In this document: positions 1 to 9,831 of the stretch, in pieces | Numbering within the stretch: position 1 is the first letter of the stretch | Layout: each line of letters starts with the position of its first letter | Source: Leptospira terpstrae serovar Hualin str. LT 11-33 = ATCC 700639 | GTDB lineage: Bacteria; Spirochaetota; Leptospiria; Leptospirales; Leptospiraceae | Assembly (NCBI RefSeq): GCF_000332495.1 | Contig: NZ_AOGW02000006.1 | Location: 186,001 to 250,000 of the forward strand | Length of the DNA: 64,000 nucleotides | Direction of reading: 5' to 3' | Translations under genes and position numbers: made by a program | Notes under the pieces: model-generated | Databases searched by the model: none | What the model was told of the DNA's origin: nothing | What the model saw: only the letters and a program-made list of their open reading frames with translations

Positions 1-254
1 TTGAGTTCTTCGAAGATGATTCGTTTGATCGCTGCTTTTGTCGAATTGACGATTAGCTCTTTTGCGGCCGTATAAAAAAGTTCCATTAAATCTTCACGAC
101 CAACAGAACCTAAAATTCGGAACAATATGTACTTAAGTTTGGCCTCACCAATATCCCCCATCACATAAGTGATCATTGAGACTTTTTTCCCTAACGCCAC
201 GGCACGATCGACAGAGGTGCAGAACTCAGAGCTTAGTTGGATCTCTTGGTACAT
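1..254 (-). CDS. Truncated protein, possible GHKL-type ATPase (N-terminal part)
   Basis: This reading frame starts at an ATG at 254 and runs off the left edge, so only about 84 N-terminal residues are visible. The visible part is soluble and mixed alpha/beta. It ends with KELIVNSTKAA, which resembles the N-box of GHKL ATPases (histidine kinases and anti-sigma kinases), where the Asn holds Mg-ATP. No signal peptide or membrane segment is seen. It lies 50 bp downstream of thrC on the same strand. The ATPase assignment is inference from one motif; the domain that would settle it lies outside the window. Confidence 0.6.
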   Translation of the reverse strand, partial: MYQEIQLSSEFCTSVDRAVALGKKVSMITYVMGDIGEAKLKYILFRILGSVGREDLMELFYTAAKELIVNSTKAAIKRIIFEEL

Positions 255-304
255 ACCGGTAAACTGAAAAAATTTGCCAACATGTAGGGGATTTGTCTAG
301 CGAT

Positions 305-1654
305 TTATGGTTTCTTCAGTTGTTTGCCTAGGATTTCCATCACTCCACTGAGATTCGGTTTGCACGATTGGATTCTATTCTTTAATTTTTCATCAATGTT
401 AGGGATTTTCCCTTCATGAAAGGCAAGTTTGAATTCTGTAAACTTCAGTCCATTCGCTGTGGAGATCACAACAACGGACTCACCCTTTCCAACCACTCCC
501 GACTCCACTGATTTCAAAAGAGCAGCAAGAGCCACACCTGTATGAGGATCATTGTAAAGTCCATAAAGGTCCCCACGTGCTGCGGCATTTGCCAACTCTT
601 CTTCTGTTGCGACTTCCACAATTCCATTGAATTTTTTCAAAACACGGATTGCCTTTTTCACTGATACTGGATCTCCAATTTGGATGGCAGAGGCTAAGGT
701 TTTTTCAGCGGTGACTGGAGAGAAGTCCGCAAAACCTTTCTTAAACGATTCATAGAGTGGACTTGCATTTTTTGCCTGAGCGAGAATGATTCTTGGTAAT
801 TTATCGATGAGTCCTAACTCGTACATCATCTCAAATCCCATCCCGAGGGCTGAAACATTTCCTAAGTTTCCACCAGGAATGACAATCCAATCCGGAACCT
901 TCCAACCTAACTGTTGTGTGATTTCGACAGAAATAGTTTTTTGCCCCTCAATGCGAAGTGAATTCATGGAGTTGGCAAGATAAATTGATTTTTCTTTGGT
1001 GAGTTCTTTTACCACTGCCATACAACCATCAAAGTCGGTTTCTAAAGCTAAAACTAAGGCCCCATTGGAAACGGGTTGGATGAGTTGGGCCGTAGATACT
1101 TTGTTTGCTGGTAATAAGATGATGGAAGGAATTCCTGCCTTAGCTGCATAAGAGGCAAGAGCTGCCGAGGTGTCTCCCGTAGAAGCACAAGCGACTGCTT
1201 GGATGGGAACACCATCGGAGATCATTTGATTGACTTGGCTCACAAGAACCGTCATTCCTAAATCTTTAAAAGAACCGGTATGCGAAACTCCGCATTGTTT
1301 GACGTGTAGACTTGCCAGACCCAAATCCTTAGCAAGCCGAGAAGCATCATATAAATGTGAGGTCCCTTCCCCAGAAGTGATGATATTTTCATCACTAATT
1401 CCTGGAAGAACCCATTCCTTTTTCCCCCAAACACCTGAGGCATTGGGAAATTGGCTGGAACGAAACCTAGATTCAAACTCCGATTTCCATTCTTTAGCTG
1501 AAACTTGTTTCAGACTGTCTATATCATGTTCTACATTTAAAAGTTCCCCGCAAGAATCGCAGGAATAAATCACTTGGTGAAGAGGGTAGGTTTTGCGACA
1601 AGACTCATTGGTGCAACGAAACTGTGCTCGGAATTGATATTTTGTAAGTGACAT
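305..1654 (-). CDS. thrC: Threonine synthase
   Basis: PLP-dependent enzyme converting O-phosphohomoserine to threonine, the last step of threonine synthesis, in the cytoplasm. The 449 residues begin with a four-Cys zinc-ribbon-like segment (C14, C19, C32, C35), as in the longer threonine synthases. The PLP lysine is K130 within HTGSFKD. The phosphate-binding stretch PGGNLGN and the conserved ASTGDTSAA follow. Length and order are normal for the family, and full length from ATG 1654 is convincing. It is divergent from lepB, with 86 bp between the two starts. I see no leader peptide or attenuator in that gap. Confidence 0.95.
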   Translation of the reverse strand: MSLTKYQFRAQFRCTNESCRKTYPLHQVIYSCDSCGELLNVEHDIDSLKQVSAKEWKSEFESRFRSSQFPNASGVWGKKEWVLPGISDENIITSGEGTSHLYDASRLAKDLGLASLHVKQCGVSHTGSFKDLGMTVLVSQVNQMISDGVPIQAVACASTGDTSAALASYAAKAGIPSIILLPANKVSTAQLIQPVSNGALVLALETDFDGCMAVVKELTKEKSIYLANSMNSLRIEGQKTISVEITQQLGWKVPDWIVIPGGNLGNVSALGMGFEMMYELGLIDKLPRIILAQAKNASPLYESFKKGFADFSPVTAEKTLASAIQIGDPVSVKKAIRVLKKFNGIVEVATEEELANAAARGDLYGLYNDPHTGVALAALLKSVESGVVGKGESVVVISTANGLKFTEFKLAFHEGKIPNIDEKLKNRIQSCKPNLSGVMEILGKQLKKP

Positions 1655-1743
1655 AGACTTCTCTAGGCTTCAGATTTACGGAAAGTTCCTTTTCCATTCT
1701 GGAGAAAGGGGAAAAATGCACGAATGATTTTTATCGTTTTTTG

Positions 1744-2349
1744 ATGGATATGGAAACAGAAACTAAAGTCTCCCGCCTGTGGGCAAAATTCAAACGATAC
1801 GCCCGCCGCAGTATTTTCATTTTTCTCTTTCTTTGTTTTCTCCTCTTTGTGCGTATTTTTTTATTCCAAATCTATTCCATTCAGGGAAATTCCATGTATC
1901 CGACTCTGGAACACGGATCTGTCGTCTTTGTTTGGAAGGGTGGATTCGCCATTTCCGCCAAATTCTTTGGAACTGAACTTCTCTACACTGACCCCAATAT
2001 CAATAAATTGGACCTGGTACTTTTTGTAAGCCAAGAAGAGGAACTTGTCGTCAAACGAGTGATAGGTTTGCCTGGAGAATTCTATTCCATTGAAGCCGGG
2101 CGCGTCCTAATCGATTCTACGGAATTGTTAGAAAATTATCTTCCGAAAGGAACCTACACAAGCGAACCTAGCACATCTATATTCCTCAATCGACATAACA
2201 CTCCATTTCTTGCTATGGACAAACAAGGGAGAATTCCTCCTGGTTATTATCTTCTTCTTGGTGACAACAGACAATATTCAACTGACTCGCGTTCGTTTGG
2301 ACTCGTACCTGTAGAAAAAATCAAAGGCAAAGTAATCTTCTATTTTTAA
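1744..2349 (+). CDS. lepB: Signal peptidase I
   Basis: Membrane-bound serine protease that removes signal peptides from exported proteins. A basic N-terminus precedes one strong membrane segment at about residues 24-46. Box B, GNSMYPT, carries the catalytic serine. The catalytic lysine lies in VVKRVIGLPGE, and GDNR followed by DSR marks boxes D and E. At about 200 residues it is a typical single-anchor form. The frame can open at TTG 1741, but ATG 1744 (or 1750) is more likely; no clear Shine-Dalgarno decides this. It is followed after 2 bp by a penicillin-binding protein, so the first genes of this run are envelope functions. Confidence 0.92.
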   Translation: MDMETETKVSRLWAKFKRYARRSIFIFLFLCFLLFVRIFLFQIYSIQGNSMYPTLEHGSVVFVWKGGFAISAKFFGTELLYTDPNINKLDLVLFVSQEEELVVKRVIGLPGEFYSIEAGRVLIDSTELLENYLPKGTYTSEPSTSIFLNRHNTPFLAMDKQGRIPPGYYLLLGDNRQYSTDSRSFGLVPVEKIKGKVIFYF

Positions 2350-2351
2350 CA

Positions 2352-4163
2352 ATGACCGAATACAAACAACGTTTTAAGTATATCATTCAATTTATACTCT
2401 TCTTGTTCGTGATTTTACTCTTTCGTGTTGTTTATCTTACTTATTTTAATGATAATATTATCAATTTAAAATCGAGTAAGTATGTACAACGAGGTACCAT
2501 TTACGATCGAAGAGGAATCGAACTAGCAATCTCTCGCGAGTCGGCAACGGTGGGTATTGATCCCACGAATATATATGATCCAGAATTAACGGCCCAGGAG
2601 CTTGGTCCCATTCTTGGGATTACTCCAACCAAACTCATTGAGACAATTAGAGAAAAACAAAACTACTTTTTGTTAAAAAGAGAAATCGAACTTACCAAAG
2701 CAGAAAAAATCAAAGCTTTGGCGCTTCCTGGTGTTCGAGTTGAAAAAGAATACAAACGAATTTATCCTCAAGGTAGTTTGGCTGCAAGTCTTCTAGGATT
2801 TACAGGTTACGATGATGACAAAGCACTCTCAGGACTTGAGATGTTATTCAATTTGGAATTGTTATCCACACCCGATGCAGAATCTACGAAAGGTAATAAT
2901 GTTCATCTAACAATTGATAGTATCATTCAGTATCGATTAGAAAAGTCTTTGCAAAAGGCTTTCCTTCAAACAGCTTCCAAACGTGGAATCGGTATGATTA
3001 TGGATACAGAAACGGGGAAAATTTTGGCGATGGCTTCTTATCCCAATTTTGATCCCAACCATTTCCAAGACTTTCCATTAGAATCTCATTCCAATTGGTC
3101 CATCCGTCATATCTATGAACCGGGATCGACAATGAAAATTTTCATTGCCCTAATGTTACTGAATGAAGGTAAAATCCTTCCTGGCGAAAGGTTTCATTGT
3201 CCGGGTTATATCGAAATTGGAAAAACAACCATTCGTTGTACAGACAACCATGGTCATGTCAATTTGGATGAAATATTACAATATTCCTGTAACGTCGGAA
3301 TCATCAAAGCCGCCCAAAAAATTGATGAGGCAACTTACTACAGTTATATGGATAAATTCAAATTCGGAAAACGAACCAATTTTTCCATCCATGAAGCAAA
3401 AGGTTACCTACCTCCACTAAACCGTTGGAATAAAAGTACACCTTACTTTTTATCTATCGGCCAAGGTTTATCTGTTACACCAATCCAACTCATCACAGCA
3501 GCGGCAGCAGTTGTGAATGGCGGAATTTTATTTGAACCTTCTGTAGTTTCTCAAGTGACCAATTCTTACGGAGAACTGGTGCATGAATTTTCTATTAAAC
3601 ATGAGTTACTTGGTATCAGAGAGGGTGCAGCTAAAAAAACATTAAATGCCATGAGTAAGGCCGTTTCCCAAGGAACCGGGAAAAAAGCATACTTAGAGAA
3701 CTACTTTATCGCAGGAAAAACAGGAACTTCACAAAAAGCAAAAGCGGGTGCAGGATACCAAGCTGGTTTATTTACGGCAAGTTTTCTCGGATTTTTTCCA
3801 GCTGAAAAACCTAAGTATGTGGGTCTCATTGTATTTGATGAACCTGGTGGAGATGCTCATACCGGTGGTGGGATTGCAGCACCTGTCTTTCGTGAAGTGG
3901 TAGAAAGTATCATTCCTATTGTGGAAAAAAGTGAGAAGGCTCTTGTCTATCGATTGAAGGGGGAACGAAATAAAATCTATAAACTCGATCCTTCTGTAAT
4001 GCCTGACCTTACAGGGTTCACTGCTTCTGAATGCATCCAAATTTTAAAACAACTCAAAGCAGAATACAAATTAGAAGGCTCTGGATTTGTCAAATCACAA
4101 GATCCAAAAGCGGGATCATCGCTTTCTCCCAATGCGGCGATCAAAATTATTTTGGAACCTTAA
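2352..4163 (+). CDS. Penicillin-binding protein (FtsI/PBP2-type transpeptidase with C-terminal PASTA domain)
   Basis: DD-transpeptidase that cross-links peptidoglycan in the periplasm. One N-terminal membrane anchor (about residues 9-30) is followed by the dimerisation domain and the transpeptidase domain. Its three motifs are intact: S259-T-M-K262, S312-C-N314 and K456-T-G458. The last 65 residues (from VMPDLTGF) form one PASTA repeat, a peptidoglycan-binding module. The 603 residues match FtsI/SpoVD class-B PBPs. It is tightly coupled to lepB (2 bp) and directly abuts the next gene. Whether it acts in division (FtsI) or elongation cannot be told from sequence; no dcw-cluster neighbours are present. 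Confidence 0.9.
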   Translation: MTEYKQRFKYIIQFILFLFVILLFRVVYLTYFNDNIINLKSSKYVQRGTIYDRRGIELAISRESATVGIDPTNIYDPELTAQELGPILGITPTKLIETIREKQNYFLLKREIELTKAEKIKALALPGVRVEKEYKRIYPQGSLAASLLGFTGYDDDKALSGLEMLFNLELLSTPDAESTKGNNVHLTIDSIIQYRLEKSLQKAFLQTASKRGIGMIMDTETGKILAMASYPNFDPNHFQDFPLESHSNWSIRHIYEPGSTMKIFIALMLLNEGKILPGERFHCPGYIEIGKTTIRCTDNHGHVNLDEILQYSCNVGIIKAAQKIDEATYYSYMDKFKFGKRTNFSIHEAKGYLPPLNRWNKSTPYFLSIGQGLSVTPIQLITAAAAVVNGGILFEPSVVSQVTNSYGELVHEFSIKHELLGIREGAAKKTLNAMSKAVSQGTGKKAYLENYFIAGKTGTSQKAKAGAGYQAGLFTASFLGFFPAEKPKYVGLIVFDEPGGDAHTGGGIAAPVFREVVESIIPIVEKSEKALVYRLKGERNKIYKLDPSVMPDLTGFTASECIQILKQLKAEYKLEGSGFVKSQDPKAGSSLSPNAAIKIILEP

Positions 4164-6071
4164 GTGAAAGAATCATACTTAGAAAAAAATCTTGCGGCCC
4201 TCCCATCTCGATTGGCCGAATTGGTTCAAAATCCAGCCACTACATTTAATTCAGTAAATTCTCCTGATCCCGAAATTAATATTTCTTATGAACTCACAAA
4301 ATCCAAAACAGGTGATCCCACTTTAGAGATAGATGGAGTTTGGATCCATAGTCGATTTGATCCCAAAAAAGAAGCAGAACGATTTGCCGCCGAACTACCT
4401 CATGATGGAAGTGATCGCATTTATCTTTTGTTTGGTGCCGGTCTAGGTTATATTCTACCTTATTTGATCAATAAAGAAAATGTCACAATAATATGGATGG
4501 AACCCTTTCCTTTTTTCATTCAGGAAGCATTTAAAATCTTTGATTTTTCCAAACCTTTGTTAGATGGAAAATTAATTTTAATCACGGGTGAAGGAATGGA
4601 AGACCAACTATCCGAAGCAGTGAAAGGGAAAGGAACTCATCCCATCAGTTTTGTTCCCCACCGTGGATCTTGGCAATGGAAAGAAGCCGATTACCAAAGA
4701 TTAAAATTTACCGCAGAACAAATGTTTCATAAAAAAGATGTGAATCTTGCCACGTTAACACGCTTTGAAAAAATTTGGGCAAAAAATATCTGTTATAATC
4801 TACCTGAGTTGTCAAAGTTTCGTCCGGTCTCTGATCTTTTTGGAATTGCGGAAGGAATCTCCATTGTTGTTTGTGGTGCGGGACCTAGTCTTTCCGAATC
4901 GATTTCTGAATTGATTACTTACAGAAACCAATTTCTACTACTCGCAGTAGATACTGCTCTTCCCATCCTCTCTTCGTTTGGGGTAGAACCTGACTTGATT
5001 TTTTCTGTCGATCCTCAGGCTCTGAACAGCCAATATTTGGAAGATTATTCTGGGGATGCCATTTTGGTATTTGACCCGACCTCTACCTACTTAAGCCTAC
5101 GATTGGATAAAGGACCAAACAAAGGTTTTGTGACCTCTTCTCCATTTCCCTTGATTCGTTTATTAGAAAGAACAGGTACATCGGAGATTGGTTCTGTTCC
5201 TTTTGGTGGTTCTGTTTCTACCAATGCGGCAAGCCTTGCCACTCTAATGGGTGCAAAATTTGTATTTTTAGTGGGGCAGGATTTGAGTTTTACCAAGGGA
5301 CTTGCTCATTCCAAAGGGGCAGTGCTTGAAGAACGATTGAACTATCTAGAATCTAGAAAGTTTCGCAGGGAAAAACACAACTACAAACAATTATTTGCAT
5401 TACCACAAAAGAAAGTCACAGGAAATCAGGAAGAAATCTACATCACCAATGAGAAGATGTTGATCTTTAAAAAATGGTTCGAAGACCATGCGAAGGAAAA
5501 TCCTTGGACCAACTTAACAAAGTTTGGTGCCAGACTGGAAGGAATTCCTCATTCAGAGTTTGAAAAAGAATTTCCCAGTGGGAATTCTGCAGAGAAAAAC
5601 AATCAAATCAAACTTGTAGAGTCAGTTCGAAACCAAATCCGTTCCCAACTCACAAAAGAAGTTTCGTTTTTTGATACAAGCCAATTGGTTTCAGAAATCC
5701 AATCCACTACAGAATCTTTGTCTGAATTTGTAATCACTGTAAAACGTGGCCTTGCCGTATCGGAAAGAATTTATAACCAAATCAAACGCAACCAAATCAA
5801 TCCCAAAACATTTTCGGAAGATATCAAACAAATGGACGCAATAGATGAACAGGTATCTGGGAAAAAGGGTTTGAATGAAATTTTGAGTTTAGGAATCCAA
5901 CGAATTATTTTAACCATCACCGAAGGTTATGATGACAACTTAAGTGTAGAAGAAAAAGAAAACACCCAACTGGGTGTAGCAAAGAAATCTTTACTTTTAT
6001 ATGAAGGTCTTTACGAATCCGTTCGGACTACCAAACGGATGCTCACTAAATCTCTATACAGATTACAATAA
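4164..6071 (+). CDS. DUF115 / motility-associated (Maf-like) glycosyltransferase-family protein
   Basis: 635-residue cytoplasmic protein that starts with GTG immediately after the stop of the PBP gene, so translation is probably coupled. The centre holds the DUF115 signature: IVVCGAGPSLSES, then SVDPQ, then GGSVSTNAASLA and VGQDLSF. This fold is shared with archaeal MptE and with Maf proteins that in other bacteria help glycosylate flagellin with nonulosonic acids. The N-terminal 200 residues form a second, weaker domain (LLFGAGLGYILPYL). The C-terminal 150 residues are helical. A flagellin-modification role is family knowledge only; no nonulosonic acid genes are nearby. Confidence 0.8.
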   Translation: MKESYLEKNLAALPSRLAELVQNPATTFNSVNSPDPEINISYELTKSKTGDPTLEIDGVWIHSRFDPKKEAERFAAELPHDGSDRIYLLFGAGLGYILPYLINKENVTIIWMEPFPFFIQEAFKIFDFSKPLLDGKLILITGEGMEDQLSEAVKGKGTHPISFVPHRGSWQWKEADYQRLKFTAEQMFHKKDVNLATLTRFEKIWAKNICYNLPELSKFRPVSDLFGIAEGISIVVCGAGPSLSESISELITYRNQFLLLAVDTALPILSSFGVEPDLIFSVDPQALNSQYLEDYSGDAILVFDPTSTYLSLRLDKGPNKGFVTSSPFPLIRLLERTGTSEIGSVPFGGSVSTNAASLATLMGAKFVFLVGQDLSFTKGLAHSKGAVLEERLNYLESRKFRREKHNYKQLFALPQKKVTGNQEEIYITNEKMLIFKKWFEDHAKENPWTNLTKFGARLEGIPHSEFEKEFPSGNSAEKNNQIKLVESVRNQIRSQLTKEVSFFDTSQLVSEIQSTTESLSEFVITVKRGLAVSERIYNQIKRNQINPKTFSEDIKQMDAIDEQVSGKKGLNEILSLGIQRIILTITEGYDDNLSVEEKENTQLGVAKKSLLLYEGLYESVRTTKRMLTKSLYRLQ

Positions 6072-6072
6072 T

Positions 6073-7116
6073 CTATTCTGTTACTGATAAAACAGTAAAA
6101 TCAACACGTCTATTTTTGATCCGCCCTGCTTCTGTTGAATTAGATTCAATTTCTGCAGTTTCACCAAACCCACGATAGTCGAGTTGGGATGCACTTACAC
6201 CTTGTTTCAATAATTCATCATAGATAAACCTTGCACGTTCATCCGATAGAATTTTGTTTTCATCCATCTCACCAATAAAACATGTATGTCCCTTAACTCG
6301 AACACGAATCCCAGGATAAGACTTTAAAGCTTCTGCGAGAGTGACAATTTTATCCGCAGCAGTTTCTTCTGTCTGCATACTTTGTTTGATAAAACGAATT
6401 TGTAGATCGTTTACATATCGAATCGCTCGAGCTTGGGATTCAAATTTGTCAGAAGCTTTTCCTTCGGATAGAGTTACGCGTTCCAATGATCTTGTGCCTA
6501 CATCCGATGTAGCATTTGCATTTGTGTTTTCAGAAACTTTCGAACTTCGATTACAACTACGAATTCCAAAAACAATTAATACAATAAAGAATATAAGAAT
6601 CAGCGTAAGTAATATGATCCTTCCAATTCGGTTTTGTTTGGGAGTGATTTGAAATTTATTTAAAGCAACTAATTCATTGTATTCCGGAGTTGGTGCCACA
6701 TCGTCTCGGGAACTATCATCACCGTCGTAGACTTCATAGTAAGGAGTAAAACCTTCCGTTGAAGATTTTGCCGATCGAGAAGAACTACGTTTTACAGTAG
6801 TATCTTTTTTAGAGGGTCCTTTGGTTGAGGCTTTTTTCTTTGCCGCAGGAACAGAAATTTTGGCTGCCCATTTACGAATCTCTGAACGAAGGTATTCGTC
6901 TGCTTCTGGGCTAAATTTGAAATTATCTCGAATGTATTTTACAGTGCGTTTTTCAACATCTGTATAGTCCCCACCATCTTTAATGGCATCAAAAAGGGTC
7001 TTTGCAATATTTTTACCAATAGGAGCTTTGCTACGTTTGGTGGCTTTCTCAGCGATTTCTAACAATTCATTATCATATTGTTTACCACTTATGGTACGGT
7101 AATAACTATCTGCCAC
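6073..7116 (-). CDS. OmpA-family protein with cytoplasmic N-terminus and single membrane span
   Basis: 347 residues. Residues 1-160 are charged and Lys/Ser-rich with no signal peptide. One membrane span lies at about 164-186, and the C-terminal OmpA/MotB-like peptidoglycan-binding domain at about 230-345 contains VRVKGHTCF, the DERARFIYDELLKQG helix and NRRVDF. This architecture suggests an inner-membrane protein whose C-terminus holds the peptidoglycan, rather than an outer-membrane barrel. It is the last gene of the valS-purD-prfB-regulator run, 62 bp after the GAF/AAA+ gene, and is convergent with the DUF115 gene. The cytoplasmic N-terminal half is not a family I recognise. Confidence 0.82.
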   Translation of the reverse strand: MADSYYRTISGKQYDNELLEIAEKATKRSKAPIGKNIAKTLFDAIKDGGDYTDVEKRTVKYIRDNFKFSPEADEYLRSEIRKWAAKISVPAAKKKASTKGPSKKDTTVKRSSSRSAKSSTEGFTPYYEVYDGDDSSRDDVAPTPEYNELVALNKFQITPKQNRIGRIILLTLILIFFIVLIVFGIRSCNRSSKVSENTNANATSDVGTRSLERVTLSEGKASDKFESQARAIRYVNDLQIRFIKQSMQTEETAADKIVTLAEALKSYPGIRVRVKGHTCFIGEMDENKILSDERARFIYDELLKQGVSASQLDYRGFGETAEIESNSTEAGRIKNRRVDFTVLSVTE

Positions 7117-7178
7117 GTGAGAGCTCCTTTGTAATCATATCGACAGATCATGCCAATCTATCCATTCTTTTCTTGGAC

Positions 7179-8675
7179 TTAAGTGTTGAATCCGTCCAGA
7201 AATTGGTTATTTTTGATCTTATACTGCAAAGAACCACGGCTAATTCCAAGAAGTTTGGCGGCTTCTTCCTGTGTGGATACTCGTTGGAAGGCTTCTTTGA
7301 TCCAGATTGCCTCCAACCTTTCGATTGCAAGATTCAGGGATAAATTTTCCGAAGGAGAAAGGATCTCCGTCCCCACAGTAAAACTTTGGACTTTTGAGGA
7401 AGATTCGGTTTCTCGTTTTCCATCTTGTAAAAAGGAATGGGGTTCGAGAACTGTTTCCGGTGGAACAAGAACCGCATACTGAATCACACTTTGTAATTGT
7501 CTAACATTTCCACTCCAAGGCATCCCAGTCAGTGCCTTCAGAGCATCTGTTGAAAACGTTTTGTTCCTTCCGTATTGTTTGTTGTATTGGTATAAAAAAT
7601 GATGAGCTAAAAGTGGAACATCCCCTCTTCGTTCGCGTAAAGGCGGCATACGGAGCGGAACTTCCGCTAGGCGGTAATACAAATCCATAGAAAATGTTTC
7701 TTTTTGAATATCTTCTAATAAATCTCTTTTACTTCCTGTAAAAATGCGAATGTTAAGAACTTCATCCTTTTTTTTCAAAGTGGGATTTGGCATTGTTTTA
7801 TCGCGTAAGGTTTGAAAAAGTCTTGTTTGTAAATTTGTTGGCAAATCTCCAATGGATTCAATGTATAAGGATCCAGCATTAGCTTGTTCTAGTTTTCCTG
7901 GATTGAATATTTTTCCACTTTGGGCACCGAATAGTTCTGCTTCTAAAAGTTCATAACTAAGACCGGAACAATCGACTGTAAGAAATGGACCATTTTTTCT
8001 TTGGGATATATAATGTAATGCCTTGGCGATTAGTTTTTTTCCAGAACCTTCTTCGCCTATGATCATCACCGATGTATCGGAAGGTCCCACTTGCCTAATC
8101 CTATGTTTTAAAAATAAAATACTAGGATCATAACCTAATATTTCTTCTACAGGATCTTCTTCTCTTTTGGATTTTTCAAATGCCTCTTTGGCTATACGTT
8201 CTTCTAAAATAACAATTGTTAATTGAGAAGCAAACAGTGTGGCTTGGTTGATAATATCGGGAGAGAAAAAATTTACCTTATCTGACTCTAGGTTAAGTAC
8301 ACCAATGGTTGAATCTCTGGTGACTAATGGAATCGCAAGTTCTGAACGAACTGTTTCAATTAGCTTTACATAATCTTTGTCTAAAGTAACATCGGGAACA
8401 TAGATTATTTCTCTAGTGGAGGCAGCCCGGCCCGTAACCCCTAAGTTAAAAGGAAGTTTGGCGGCAATTTTTTTTTCCCAATCCATCCCTTTGGCAGCAA
8501 CTATGGTGAGGACTTTTTCTTCCTGGTCCATAATGGATATACTACCGGTAGAGGCTCCAAACAAAGTTAGAGTCATGTCCAAAATGAAATTTAAACGATC
8601 CGTAATATTCGGAAGTTGTTGAATTTCTTTTTGGATTTTCCTTAAAGTTCCGGAAATATCCTGTTTTACAGACAT
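7179..8675 (-). CDS. GAF-AAA+-Fis regulator of the NtrC family lacking the sigma-54 contact loop
   Basis: 498 residues: an N-terminal GAF sensor domain (about 25-155), a central AAA+ domain (about 180-410) and a C-terminal Fis-type helix-turn-helix (EEAAKLLGISRGSLQYKI). Walker A is present (GEEGSGKK, 207-214) and the arginine-finger region FYYRL-type segment reads DLYYRLAEVPLR. The GAFTGA loop is missing: ELFG (247-250) is followed directly by AQSGKIFNPGKLE. Walker B is altered to YIESIGD (E273, S274) where active members have DE. It can bind DNA and perhaps ATP, but classical sigma-54 activation looks unlikely. It lies 4 bp after prfB. Confidence 0.85.
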   Translation of the reverse strand: MSVKQDISGTLRKIQKEIQQLPNITDRLNFILDMTLTLFGASTGSISIMDQEEKVLTIVAAKGMDWEKKIAAKLPFNLGVTGRAASTREIIYVPDVTLDKDYVKLIETVRSELAIPLVTRDSTIGVLNLESDKVNFFSPDIINQATLFASQLTIVILEERIAKEAFEKSKREEDPVEEILGYDPSILFLKHRIRQVGPSDTSVMIIGEEGSGKKLIAKALHYISQRKNGPFLTVDCSGLSYELLEAELFGAQSGKIFNPGKLEQANAGSLYIESIGDLPTNLQTRLFQTLRDKTMPNPTLKKKDEVLNIRIFTGSKRDLLEDIQKETFSMDLYYRLAEVPLRMPPLRERRGDVPLLAHHFLYQYNKQYGRNKTFSTDALKALTGMPWSGNVRQLQSVIQYAVLVPPETVLEPHSFLQDGKRETESSSKVQSFTVGTEILSPSENLSLNLAIERLEAIWIKEAFQRVSTQEEAAKLLGISRGSLQYKIKNNQFLDGFNT

Positions 8676-8679
8676 TTGT

Positions 8680-9807
8680 TTATACTTTCGCGTTTGCCTT
8701 TTGGTTTGTCAGGTATTTTAAGTAGGCGATTATAAAATCTTCCAGGTCTCCATCCATCACAGCATGTACGTTTCCAGTTTCAAAATCGGTTCTGTGGTCT
8801 TTTACCAAATTGTAAGGATGAAACACATAACTTCGAATCTGTGAACCCCAAGAGATATCCCGTTTTTCGCCAGCTTTTTTTGCGTTCTCTTCTTCTGCTT
8901 TTTGTTTTTCCATTTCATACAAACGAGCACGAAGCATTTTCATTGCCGTGTCACGGTTTTTGATTTGAGATCTTTCCATTTGGCAGGAAACTACAACTCC
9001 TGTAGGAATGTGAGTGATACGCACTGCAGAATCTGTAGTGTTAACGTGTTGTCCCCCTGCCCCAGAAGAGCGGTAAACATCCACACGAAGGTCTTTTTCT
9101 TCGATATTCACTTGGATATCATCATCAACTTCTGGCGTTACATACACAGAAGCAAAGGAAGTATGCCTACGTTTGTTAGAATCAAAAGGCGAAATACGTA
9201 CAAGTCTATGCACCCCAGATTCACATTTTAAATATCCGAAAGGATGGTCACCTTGAATGTATAAGGTGGCGTTTTTAATTCCGGCAGTTTCCCCTGGTTG
9301 GTAGTCTACAAGTTCCGCACGATACCCTTTTTGTTCACAAAATCTTGTGTACATTCGCAGTAACATATCAGCCCAGTCTTGCGATTCTGTTCCGCCAGCT
9401 CCAGGATGGATATTGATAAATGCGGCCTTTCCATCATCTTTACCAGCAAGGGCATCTAACATTTGCAAGTTTTCGAATGCTTCAAACATACGGTCAAAAT
9501 CATCGTTTAATGATTTTAAGCCTGCCTCTCCCATTTCTTCGGATGTGAGTTCAATCAAATCAGGAAAATCGAATAGTTCCTTCTTTAATTCCAACCAAGG
9601 ATCTAATTTTAATTGTAACTCGTTTCGTTTTTGTGTTACCGTTTTTGCTTGGTCAGGTGAGTCCCATAATTTTGGATCGTTTGCTTTTTCAATGAGTGAA
9701 GATAACCTGTCATAGTCTTCTTGGAAATTTTGAGCCGTCCAATAGGATTGAAATGATTCAATCATTTCTGATGTTTGTTTTTTTAAGTCTTTTAGTGATC
9801 TATCCAT
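8680..9807 (-). CDS. prfB: Peptide chain release factor 2
   Basis: Recognises UGA and UAA stop codons and releases the finished peptide. 375 residues with the RF2 anticodon-like tripeptide SPF (206-208) and the catalytic GGQ (251-253, in [10 protein letters not shown]). RF2 rather than RF1 is supported by SPF; RF1 has PxT. The frame is open from ATG 9807, and the N-terminus aligns with the normal RF2 start. There is no in-frame UGA near codon 25, so the autoregulatory +1 frameshift known from many bacteria is absent here. It is 24 bp downstream of an unknown gene and 4 bp upstream of the GAF regulator. Confidence 0.95.
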   Translation of the reverse strand: MDRSLKDLKKQTSEMIESFQSYWTAQNFQEDYDRLSSLIEKANDPKLWDSPDQAKTVTQKRNELQLKLDPWLELKKELFDFPDLIELTSEEMGEAGLKSLNDDFDRMFEAFENLQMLDALAGKDDGKAAFINIHPGAGGTESQDWADMLLRMYTRFCEQKGYRAELVDYQPGETAGIKNATLYIQGDHPFGYLKCESGVHRLVRISPFDSNKRRHTSFASVYVTPEVDDDIQVNIEEKDLRVDVYRSSGAGGQHVNTTDSAVRITHIPTGVVVSCQMERSQIKNRDTAMKMLRARLYEMEKQKAEEENAKKAGEKRDISWGSQIRSYVFHPYNLVKDHRTDFETGNVHAVMDGDLEDFIIAYLKYLTNQKANAKV

Positions 9808-9831
9808 AATGCGTAAAACCGAAACGGAAGT

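Noticed and set aside
9700..9807. Programmed +1 frameshift site in prfB
   Set aside because: The frame from ATG 9807 is continuous through the usual site with no in-frame UGA.
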